From Lineus longissimus (taxonomy: Eukaryota > Nemertea > Pilidiophora > Heteronemertea > Lineidae): DNA of 60,000 bases. The notes under the pieces were generated by a model. It was not told the origin of the DNA. It did not search any database and saw only the letters and a list, made by a program, of their open reading frames with translations. The translations under genes and the position numbers were made by a program. Position 1 is the first letter of the stretch; every line of letters begins with the position of its first letter. Below are positions 49,586 through 60,000 of the stretch, one piece after another. The DNA lies in the NCBI RefSeq assembly GCF_910592395.1, contig NC_088313.1:15766437-15826436 (forward strand). The letters are read 5' to 3'.

Positions 49586-51859
49586 CTATGGACTGTATTA
49601 AATCATGCTCTAGCAGAGACCAGGCAACTATTATGTCTTGAAATTTCTAAATCAGGAAAAAGGTTTCCAAATGAGGAAGTTACTAGACTCGGAACTTGGT
49701 GTGTGCTTGGCCATATGATACGCTGTCGACTATCACTTCAACTACCACTTCAGACTTCATGGAAATATAGTAAACAGGCATCTTGGTTTGTTGTATGCAG
49801 TTTTAGCTCAATCAGTAAGAGGCAGAATAGACTGAAAAACACCTTGATAGAAGAGAAATTATACTTGCTGCTCTTGTACAGCTGACCAGTGGACTGACAT
49901 CTCTCAGGTCGATGATCAACTGAAAGTAAAAATTAGAGAAGGGAACAGAAATATTCAAGTGTTGAAATCCAGTTTGGGTTCCTGGCAATGCTGATTACAC
50001 TTCAACTTTAAATAAATCTCAAATGTTTGACATAAATGTGATCTTGTAGCTCATAAATGTGAGACACTCACCTTTTTACACACACCTCTGCCCAGGCACA
50101 AGCTGTGTTCTGTCTGATTCCAAATGTACAGAGCAGTAGAAGTGGTTCTGCTCATTAAGTCATGAGCATGTGACCAAACCCCATTTCATATCCCCCCAGA
50201 AAACTGGTTGAGCTGATAAGGTCATTTGACCCTCTTAGTCTTTTCATTCGTCGAGGCATGACCTGTTGACTGTATTGTTAAATCTAATCTAATCCCTTGT
50301 CCATTGTCCAGTGTCCATTGTCCTGGGGTCCAGCTAGCCATGCCACTATTTTAATTCTTGTCCTTACAATGCCTTTCTTCTTTTAATAAACTACTTGTCA
50401 TGGATGATGATTAGATTAGTTTTCTTAAAGGAGGAATATGTCATCATTATTGCATCTTGACCATCAAGATTTTTGCATCTTGCTCTATTTGCATTTGGCT
50501 CTATACTATAGAGCATGAATTCTTAACCACCAAATATCCATGTGATGAGCACAATGGCCCCTTGCCTTTTCATTGTTTTTATGTGTGGTGTTGTGTTTGT
50601 CATCTAACGAACAATAGCACTATATTTGGAAGACATATATGCCGATGATTTTCCAACTGTTGTCGTTCAATACTAGTAAACCAGGGTTTTTCTATAAAGC
50701 CTCTTAGTTTTTTAATTGAATATTGTGAAAAAGATAGACCGAGACATTTCGAGCATGTCGCCATATTGTCCTATACGTACGCTGTAGGGGAAAAGCCAAC
50801 GTTTCCCTAGAAATGACTACAATGTATCCGTGACTCTCCCCTGTCTCTCTGCTGCATTTAGCCATCATTTAACATCTATTTCGTATATATAGACTCTCCA
50901 AGAACTCTCTGCTTTTGGCCCTCTTTTGTTAAAATCTGTATAACGGAGGTTGTGGCTGCTTTCTATTCATAAGAAGGCAACTGTATATACACTTACCATC
51001 AACCTGGCGCTTTGTCAAGGAAACGACCGGTGCCCCGGAGAAAGCTTTGCTCCCCGTGTTACACGCTTGGAAATAAAGGCGCTTGAGCTCGTGAAATACA
51101 AACACAACTATGAAACCAGTAGAGATTTCTCGCGAAATTAAGAAACCGGTAAGTAAACGGTGAATAAAATACGGGATGCATACATTTTTTAATTTGTGGT
51201 AATCTCAAAAACCTTTACTTCTAAAAGGGTTCCCTCCACTTCACCGTGAGGCCAAGGACTCGAGGCAGCAATCTCCGAGGTGAGAAGGCAAATGCAATCA
51301 TCTGCGCATGCCGATGTCAATTAGTGACACATCCCCAAGGCATCATTGTCTCACGATACTAACCTAATATCAATTAGGCAACCAGTGTTACAGAATATCG
51401 GCGGTAATAACTGGGAACGTATTCAAGAGTTTATGGTGCTTTTACTTCTAATTTACCAGTAAGTCCTTAATGCGAATGTCCTCTGTCGTGCAGGGTACAA
51501 TGAAGTGATATGAGCTTCATTCCACAACAAGGTATGTCACGCATTAACTGAGATGGTGTCATTATGAGAATATCTTCTTGGAGAACAATATAATGCCGTA
51601 AATAAGTAAATCAATCAATCCCGCGTAACGCCTTTTACTTGATCTGGCCGTTGGTGCTATTTTTGCTGATGCTTCGCTGGTGGTTAATCACGAACCAGGC
51701 ATTCAGAACGCGGCGGACTGTAGACTGAGTGATCTCAGAACCTTGTGCGGTTGCCGCCGCAGGTGCCAGGACGCCAGTCACTTCAATCTTATTCACACAA
51801 AAGCTGCAAGCAAAACCAAGAGGATATTGGGACAGCGTATATATGAGCGAGGTTGCACT
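49586..51859. other. Spacer with no supported gene
   Basis: A 100-codon frame from 49583 directly follows copy B but is unrecognised. A short inverted pair, ATCTAATCTAAT near 50285 and ATTAGATTAG near 50410, is too small to call an element. Confidence 0.4.
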
Positions 51860-52100
51860 GAACGATCGTCCAAGCACGTCAGTCCATTCACCCAGTCTAT
51901 TGCAATCGCCCGCGACTATAACTCGCAAGTTTACTACGACCCTTTAGGAATCTGCTTCATTACTTCAAAATTATCCCTGCAGAGGCTACAAGCACTGGAA
52001 AAGCAACGGAACATCAAAGGCAATGCGTATAAATGCGTCGAGTGTCATTTGAACACTGTCCAATCACGTCAGTCCATTCATCCAATCGCCCGCGACCATA
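51860..52100 (+). repeat. Direct repeat pair about 190 bp apart
   Basis: CACGTCAGTCCATTCA followed by CAATCGCCCGCGAC occurs at about 51876-51916 and again at about 52067-52096, the second copy lacking roughly 10 internal bases. Both lie inside a 161-codon plus frame (51680-52165) and opposite a 97-codon minus frame, neither recognisable. Confidence 0.6.
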
Positions 52101-52885
52101 TTGGCCTGTTTACGTCCCTCCAGCAACATGTCCAGAGTTTGTATTGCCTGATTTCAATCGTGTGATGAGATCACGTTTCAGATTGCTTTCTTTTATTGCG
52201 AAAGGAGAGATATCTTTCAGCGATTATGTGGTATGGTAGAGTCGCCAGTTGATTGTATCAAGGCGCCTTTTCAAGGCGGCATGAACGCTGACACCATCAG
52301 CACTCTTTCTTTCTTTCTAACCTGAGCAATTCACTTTTTTGGGATGTGGATGTTTGTTCTGAACCATTTCAAGCATTTTTTTAGACACGAAGTAATGTTA
52401 TTCTTGTGGAGATGGCGATTATTCATCATCAGCTTACCAAAGACGGCCAGGTTAATTCATTCCCCTCACATCTTCTCGCTCGATGAAAACGGTTGAACGA
52501 AATCCGTACTGCAATGCACAATTCCTAAAAATCCTTCCGCTTGACCACTTTTAAATTAGTTCGGGTTGAGAACTTTTTCTGTGAAGGATAGTCGCCTTTC
52601 TTCAGAGACAGTTTTAGATATAAAAAGTTCATCCTGGAATCAGAATAAATGTCCACAATCTCAGTGGACTTCGATATGGAAACAAATGGTTCCATTGCAG
52701 ACAGCAGGGTCATCGAGTCTCATTTCGAATGAACTCCGGGGGAGTCATCAAGCGGCTACCAAATCGAAATATTGCGCCCACTATACATGTTATGGTAAAT
52801 GAAATATGTTTCTATTCTCTTAGGTTTACATGTGAGAGAGAATTGGGAACAATGCGTGAAGAGTTTATGATGATTGAAGAGACAT
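52101..52885. other. Spacer with no supported gene
   Basis: Nothing recognisable; open frames at most 78 codons. Confidence 0.45.
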
Positions 52886-52887
52886 AT

Positions 52888-52980
52888 ATCGGGTGACCAA
52901 AAAAACCTCCACAACTTTGACGGTTGACAACTCGCAATTTATTCGTTATACGTCAGTGAAATTCGGCACACCCTATATGA
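52888..52980 (+). mobile_element. Possible mariner-like terminal remnant (weak)
   Basis: ATATA then TCGGGTGACCAAAAAAAC followed by an AT-rich subterminal stretch resembles one end of IS630/Tc1/mariner elements, which often start GGGTG(N)CCAAAAA next to a TA target. I found no matching inverted end nearby and no transposase, so at best it is a solo end. Confidence 0.2.
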
Positions 52981-55900
52981 TATTGATACCGTTTTAGTTC
53001 GTATTTAAATATCCATGCATCTTGCAATGAAATTTTTGATAATCATCTGATGTCATTTCTAGCCGTCGTATATGGAGATTCTTTAGAAACGAAAATGCCT
53101 TGGCGTATGCCGCACGTTACCAGCTCAGAACAACCTGGCAAACTTCTTTGCTATTATTATTTCAGATTGGCTCGCTCTGGGTTATTCATGTACATATTCT
53201 CTTACTCGACCACCTTTTCATTTTTTCTTTAAGACTGAAAAGGTAACAAACGCCATTGTCAAGCGCACAGTCTCTCCTCGGGAAAATCACACGAACGCCT
53301 ACCCTTTCCTAACATATCAAGTGTTTAGAAATAGGGAAATATGAGTGAATAAAGGGCGACTGGGGCTAGATCTGCGGTATCCAAGCAACACTTTACTTCT
53401 CAGCTAAGTCTCGGTTAGATCAAGGAAAATTTATCACAAAGGAAAATGTGGTCTTGTTATAGCGTGAGCTCCCGGTACAGAACCCTGGACCCACTTTCTT
53501 ACATAAACTTCTCGATAGGTTTTACAATCCTATTACGTGATTGCTGTGTCTTTTTTCGCTGATATCTCATTTTCAAGGTTTGATCTTTGAATAGAACAGG
53601 TTATAATGAGGAGATTATATCGCCGTTGCGTTGTGATTTCTTCTATCTATGGAACACCATAATCTTCTTCAACTTTGCCATTATCAGTAACACTCTTTCA
53701 GGAAACCATTTGAGATTTGGACTGGAGCTGAGATGAGGATTTTGACACTTGCAGAAGAGGAATCTACCCCTACGCATAAACATCTACATGTATGTCTCGT
53801 TTTGGAATGGAAACCCTTCTTTAGAAAACTCTTCACTTCTTGGTTTACTGGCGTTCTTTGCTGAAGCACCATCCCACCAAATTTCCAACCCTTCTTTAAC
53901 CAGATTTGATTCATAGGCAATTAGCGCCACCCACCAGCGGTTACGGTCCTCAACACAGACGAACATGTACCAATTTTCCACTCGGCGAAACAAATCCCCT
54001 TGTTCATTTTCCATGCAACCCGATCTAACAGTACCCGAAGGCCTCATCCATTTACCTTAAAACGGGTAATGCCATCCTTTGCTGTTGTCACGCGCGTCAG
54101 TGGGTCCTGATACGACCAATTACAGTATCATTACGGCAACAGGGATATGTACCTAGTCACCACGAAAGGAGAATACTTCATCTACACCCGGGCATCTACA
54201 GCCTCATTATATTGGTTTGACATGACCTTGGGTGGGGATAAACATGACCTTGACATTTAGTTGATATGAGGTCACTGTAATATCTTTCTTTTTATTGGCC
54301 ATTGGGATCTGAATATAAAAGTGATTGAATGCCGCGCAATGTGATGGTCGGTCCGATTAATAGACGAACCGGTTAATGGTGCATGATGAACCGGTATGAT
54401 AATGAATAGTAAATTTACTGCCATGGAAAATCGTATAGGTCATAGGTAGGTTTTCAAGAATGACGCCTCGATGTAAAGTAACAACCGATATTCTGCTCAT
54501 AATGATGTACCAAAGACCATGTCTCCTGAAAAAGAACCCCTTGAACTCTGAGATTCTTCTGCATCTGGATAATTTGGCAACGAACTTCCACAAGGGAACA
54601 TAACGTCACTTTGGTGCATCATGTATTCCCTATCATAATGCAAAGATTTTCGCACGTCAGAGGTTAGACGTTTCTATGGCTACTGTAAACCGGTAAATTG
54701 TCGGCGTGGGTTCCGCGAATAACCTTGATTGGAATAACTGAAAGAATTATCGTAATCCACCTTTAATGAAATCCGACCAAATCTTGCTTTCGGAAAAAAT
54801 TCCAAATAATGTGAAATTTACGACGTAAGGAGGATCGGTACACGTTCAAAGAGACAAATGGTATTGTTTTGTATATATCAGCTATCTAACGAGCCGCTTT
54901 TATTATATTTCTGTCCTTAAGGGTCTCTTAACAGTGTCTATATCTCAAATGAGGTTGGTATCGCAGTCGTCTGGGATTAGTAAGTCCAGATGTTATTATG
55001 GCGATTTACTTTAAAGGCAAACCGAAAGTACTCGTACTAATCAGTGGCAAACTATTTCTTACTGGGATGTGAAAAACGGCAGATTTCCAAAATGGAAACT
55101 GGTTCTAAATGTCATGCGTTTTTTAAACGTATGCTTACGTCTATGATGTACCTTATACACGCACTTAGGGATGATTTCGAAAATATCATTCACCTCCTTC
55201 GTTACTCACTGCCCTTTTTTACTACGATTCTCTTGATTTTGCCAATTTTACAATTTAAAATGGCCGCCTATAAGTTAGAAATTAATGGGCAAGTAGGAGG
55301 GGCGATGTCGAGTTGTTACCAATGGCTTTCGCCACGGGTGCACATAAGACGCCACTGGCGTCAGCTGTGGTGGGAAGGAACGGAAAGAAGATGGGTCCAT
55401 GGTACACTTTAAAGCCTGCATCTAGTTCTTAACGTACATGTATAGCAGTCTTTCCGTGCCATATGTTTTGAATTGGTCGAGTTCAAGAATGAGCGCTTTG
55501 TAGCTGCTCCTTGAAACCCCAGATTGACTTCTGTGGAGACCGGGATGATGATAGTCCCAAAGCGCTTGAGAATACCCAGCTATTGAGTAATTCGACTATT
55601 ATTATCATTATTATTATAGAACGCACGCTGATTAAAATGAGCCACGTAGTTGCCAATGAACTTTCTGTCATCCCTCAAAGGCGAATTGAAAGTGTACAAA
55701 ACTCAGTAGTCTGACGACTTACGCTTATAGGAAAACTGATGATGCATCGCATCCGATAAGCCTTTCGTTTGTTAACTCAAAGACCTGGTCCCATCATCTT
55801 TATTCAGAATACGCTCACATTATCCTTTCAATCAATGAAAACATCAAAAGCTTTATCAAAACAAATATTCTGTATTATTTCTTTAAGTTGACGCGTACAA

Positions 55901-58900
55901 AGTTCAAAGGACTGTCATTTTGTTAAAAAATGCCATCTTTATCATTGTTAGAGGGACGTGATATCAAGAATATACAGCACTGAAATGAATTACTTTGTAG
56001 TATGATTAGGCTCCCGCCTGAGCACGCTTCATAATAGAAAACCAAAGGCGTTGTCAACAGTGATGTAGCTAAGGTGTTCTTGTTCAGCAATGACTGAAGG
56101 AATTCCTTTTTTCTTCGGCTGCGAAATGCTGTAGTGCAAATCGAGATTTTGATGATGACAAAATGGCCCTTTAAAAGGTCGTAAGCAGCTAGTGAAGTTA
56201 TCTGAAGCCAAAGAAATTCAGTAGTTTTTCTAAAGAGTGGGTGGCGTTGATGTATGGGACGTGTCTTTGCCGAGATTGATACTGTATTACACGTTCTTTA
56301 TAAAAGAAGCTATCGAATACGGCAGTTTTGACCGCAGTACACACATTCTCTTTCTATGCAGCCGTATCATTTAATGATTCCTCCGTCTACCAGAGGTAAT
56401 TGATTTACATTCCAATTCGCATACCTACAGATTATTGTTTGTAACAACCCTCCCTACCCTGGAGACGGATAATTATCCCAATTTGTGCTCCGGTACCACA
56501 ATGGCTCATCATGCCAAATTTATACCTTGATAGCTAGCCTGAAATGAACAGCCATCGATCCGTAGTCACCTCTGGCCACCATTGAGCAGTCATCGATCCG
56601 AATAAATGGATAACCTGGAACGTTGAATAAACGATGGTGCTTTATTGAAATCTATTTGCGTGGTAAGACGGTTCTTCCTCCTTTGTTGCATGGGTCATTT
56701 TATGTATAATCCAGCTATGATCTGAATTCTCATAATGGAGGATTTTGATTTATGCTACTTTATATTCCTGTGTTCAGGGTTGGAATTGCTGGGACATTGG
56801 TAGTCATATGCTGCCATGCACGGATGTTGCGGACAGGCCTCCGATCGGTAATGGCCATGAAGAGTGATGATATATAAAGAGATAAAGAGACAGGTTTATT
56901 CGGGAAGGAACAAATATTTTGATAGGTTTTCTGTTTCAGGAAAACTCGAACTTTTCTTGGACTTTTCTCGGACTTCTCAAAGAAACCTCGGGAAAATATG
57001 CACCTTCTGAGGTTGTTGTGGCTTTTGCGGTGTCTTTCAAGCCCAAACGTGTAAGAAAAAGTGACTGATTGACGCCGTAATTCGTACTACAGGTGGCAAT
57101 CGTCGAGAAAAAAGATGATAAGAATGGGAAGTGCATAATGTCATAGCTGCTTCTGTGCATGCAGAATCTACATCAAACAAAGTAATCTGAATGTCATGTT
57201 ATGACAAACCGCTGTTCACTTCATTTCTTCAGTGAAGGCACTTCCATGTTCCCGCTCGATCCCTGTGAAACCAAACACCCATATGTCGGCAAGCCAGAAT
57301 CAATTTTACCAATCAGATCCTCTGACCGTCGCTTTGCCAAAATCCTTTCAACAGTAACAACTTTCCATATCCAATTCACCGCCTGACCTTTATCTCTGCC
57401 CAATTCCTTAATGTCGTTAAAAGCAAGGACACACAGCGTATTCCTACCCTTGTTGTAATGGTAACCTGCTGACGCGTGAAGTAACACTTCTAGCGATGAA
57501 ACCAATGCCAAATCAATTGCCTGATTTTGCCAGAAGCAGCTCTCTTCCGAATAGAGAAATGCTTACCGAAGGGATTGCCTTTCAGTGATATCATAAATAG
57601 GCCCTTAAACAAGACCATTTCAATAAGTAGTCATTGTTTTACAAAAGTTTAATGCAAAGCTAACCTGCATGGAGCTGAAATTAACTCGAAGCGCAAAAGA
57701 TCAAAATTTTGCAATTCCAAACCCATTTTCAAGCCAGTATCCTCAATCCCGAGATGAAACTGGAATCTTTGCTCAAAAGATAAGAATCAGCCGTTTTCGT
57801 GGATCAGAACGACGCCTTAATCTTGTCTCTTCCCTTCTTATTCCTATCCTTGTGTCGTGTTATCGATTTTCCTCTGACACCTCCAGCAACTCATTCGAAG
57901 ATGATCCCAGGAGGATTGATGTTTTTATTGTGGTTTGATAATGGGACATCACGGTATAGATCTTTACGGAATCCATCAGTTTTGTCTCACCTTGGTCTTT
58001 CGTGCTATTTGTCAAAACCTCGCTGGCTGTACCAATCATACTTTGGGGATTTCACTCCCAAAAGAGCACTTTTTGGTGTTTTCTTGTTGGATATAGGTTA
58101 ACTTATCATCACCGAATGGTGTCATGGTTATGACTGATGCGTCACAGGTACCAATCGTGTTACATTTTCATTTCATCTCATCCGCAACAACATCCTTGCA
58201 TTTCAACCTTGGTGTAATTTACTTTACCTTCTGTGTGTCATCAGGCTGGTTGTATCGCAAGACATGTATCGTTGACAATGTAACATCGTTAGTAGTAATC
58301 AAATAAGAAATGTACCGTGTGGAAGTGATAATAAAAATCATAAAATATAGCAGTTTTCGCTATATGAAGGAGTTAATATACGCCATTGCTAATAGTGATG
58401 GCAATCATAACTTTGGGTAACTTTACTTCACCAATATATATAACATGCTATGGGTTACCAATGATGTTTCCATGACGTGTTGTGGAAATCGTATAACCGT
58501 GAAGACGAAATAAAGGCGCTCGAGATAATGTTGCCAGCAGATAGATAGGCTATATATCGATGCATAACCCATTGACAAATATGACATCATTGACAGTTAC
58601 GTTCATGGTCGTGAGGGAGATTATAAATATCATTATTGGACGTTGTGTCATCGAAGTACTCTTGGCGCCAGTTCAGTGACAGCTCGCTGAGGGTTTACTC
58701 AATAAATGTTTTTATGTATATGTACCTCATCAGTGTTCACATGAAGGCCCTTGTTGGAGTCATATATAGTACAGAAAATATAGTTATCCCGATTAATTTG
58801 ATAACATTTCTGGTAGGATTTTGAGAGACGCACTTGGAAACACAGTAAGTTATCAATTGATAGTTACCACTTTGATTAAATCGTCAACAATACAAATGCA

Positions 58901-59425
58901 CCCGAACGGCACTTGCAATATGTACATGCACACCAGTTGGCAGTGCTAAGGAGGCAGTGACATAATGTATAATCATGCTATTACCAGCAGCATCAGAAAA
59001 AAACCCGGGTGCTGAAAAGCCAACGCCGATCTATCTCTTCCATTTACGTTCTTTTCATATCTATTCCGCTGAATATGAATACAACTTTCTGTATCTTGAA
59101 TAACAAATATTGTGTATATCTATATCACCGTTAAGTAAGGTTTTTTTCACGTTGTCAACAACAGTAACAATGGCATGTGTGAATGTTATTTCTTTTTCTA
59201 ATTAGGGGAAGTGACTTCTACAATGTTCTTAAAGGATGTTGTCGGTGAGACAGTTATAGCAGAAACATTGGTTTGTATCGGTATCTCACCTCAAAGTACA
59301 ACATGGGAAAGATCAGGATTTTTAAAAAGTGCGCGCTCTCGTTTTAGGTACGAATTTGAATATTCTATAAACACGGAAAAGAATGCAAACGAATTTGTAA
59401 CTGTGATATGTTTTCTTAACTTTTT
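52981..59425. other. Long spacer with no supported gene
   Basis: About 6.4 kb without a recognisable gene. Unassigned frames include 53784-54047 (minus, 87 codons, tryptophan-rich), 55044-55412 (plus, 122 codons, one hydrophobic stretch) and 57221-57511 (minus, 96 codons). None has a domain I recognise. TACATGTA at 53785 and 55435. Confidence 0.4.
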
Positions 59426-59774
59426 AGCTCACCTCTGGGGAGCTTATACGATACCGATATGTGATTATGTATCTATGTCATCTAATCAATATCCCTAATT
59501 TTCAGTCAAATCCCATGATGACAAATATGGCCGCCAGGCCGCCATCTTAGAAATCCAACTCCTAAACTGTTGAACAGATGTCAACCAATTTCCTTAAATT
59601 CAGTCAACTTTATAACCAAAATGCTATACTTAGATGGTACAGGTAATTTTCTTTTGTGCCATTGAGCCGAAAAGAATAATATTATTCAATGGAATCAAAA
59701 CTAGTGAAACTAGCCAGAAGCTGTTCTCCCCATATCCATTGCAAATGACATGCATTACATTACCCGAGGTGAGC
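59426..59774 (+). repeat. GCTCACC-type dispersed repeat with inverted ends
   Basis: Bounded by AGCTCACCTC (59426-59435) and its inverse GAGGTGAGC (59766-59774), a perfect 9-bp inverted pair about 350 bp apart. The right side continues into the small hairpin ATGGTCCCTGGACCAT. The interior includes GGCCGCCAGGCCGCC. By motif it is related to the repeat at 47697. Non-coding; no target duplication identified. Confidence 0.55.
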
Positions 59775-60000
59775 ACATGGTCCCTGGACCATTTCATTCT
59801 CCTTGCCTTGAGTGATGGGGAAAGGTCAGAAATTCAACGTGAATGAGTATTCCTGACATGTACACAAATGATTACAAACCTTCTGATTGAAGACATTTAT
59901 CAGTAAAACTTTAAAAGGATGGTCACGTACATTCCCTTTTGTACTCTATCTTCTAAAGGATTTTTCTTTCAGTTTGTGCTGTTGTGATTAATTGCGAAAT
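59775..60000. other. Window edge with no supported gene
   Basis: No feature recognised. Confidence 0.5.

Noticed and set aside
51635-51928. Minus-strand 97-codon frame with a TTGCTTGCAG acceptor-like site
   Set aside because: The acceptor is attractive but the downstream peptide is unrecognised and the region carries a direct repeat, so coding is not supported.

Overview
The window looks like nuclear DNA from an animal, most likely a marine invertebrate and possibly a spiralian (mollusc, brachiopod or annelid). It has AT-rich, intron-rich, mostly non-coding sequence with split genes and GT-AG introns. The cues are a divergent rhodopsin-type receptor, a secreted LamG plus PAN/Apple protein, a Jockey/CR1-type LINE tail and many short non-autonomous transposons. 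The taxon is inference. I see no operons, no bacterial genes, no tRNA or rRNA genes and no CRISPR array.

Two protein-coding genes can be assembled, both on the minus strand. Gene 1 (17476 down to 13654) has three exons joined by phase-1 introns. They encode a signal peptide, a concanavalin A-like/LamG domain and a six-cysteine PAN/Apple domain (302 residues). A second, frameshifted copy of the LamG exon lies inside its first intron. Gene 2 (32682 down to 30620) has three exons encoding a 355-residue seven-transmembrane receptor with strong consensus splice sites. A few weaker exon candidates (a signal-anchor exon near 22.7 kb, a 41-base mini-exon at 11.1 kb) are listed with low confidence. 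Nothing in the sequence links the two genes functionally.

The rest is repeats and spacer, left to right: a 243-bp hairpin-rich MITE with 9-bp target duplications (935-1177; its sister is at 41427-41670); an old 53-bp duplication (8531-8637); a fold-back inverted repeat (11608-11736); gene 1; a 51-bp minisatellite (21276-21486); a degenerate tandem triplication (27960-28400); gene 2; a dispersed repeat pair (33580 and 35753); a 377-bp element with perfect 20-bp terminal inverted repeats (35996-36372); a 5'-truncated LINE with a 12-bp target duplication (38203-38455); a 25-copy 50-bp minisatellite (38651-39900); the second MITE; a duplicated module with an internal 97-bp tandem unit (47856-49585); and two members of a GCTCACC-type repeat (47697 and 59426).

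Across the whole window the palindromic octamer TACATGTA occurs 23 times by my reading, roughly ten times more often than base composition predicts. No large unknown multi-gene system is visible. The most unusual items are the hairpin-array MITE, the LamG-PAN gene with its decaying spare exon, the divergent receptor and the octamer enrichment.
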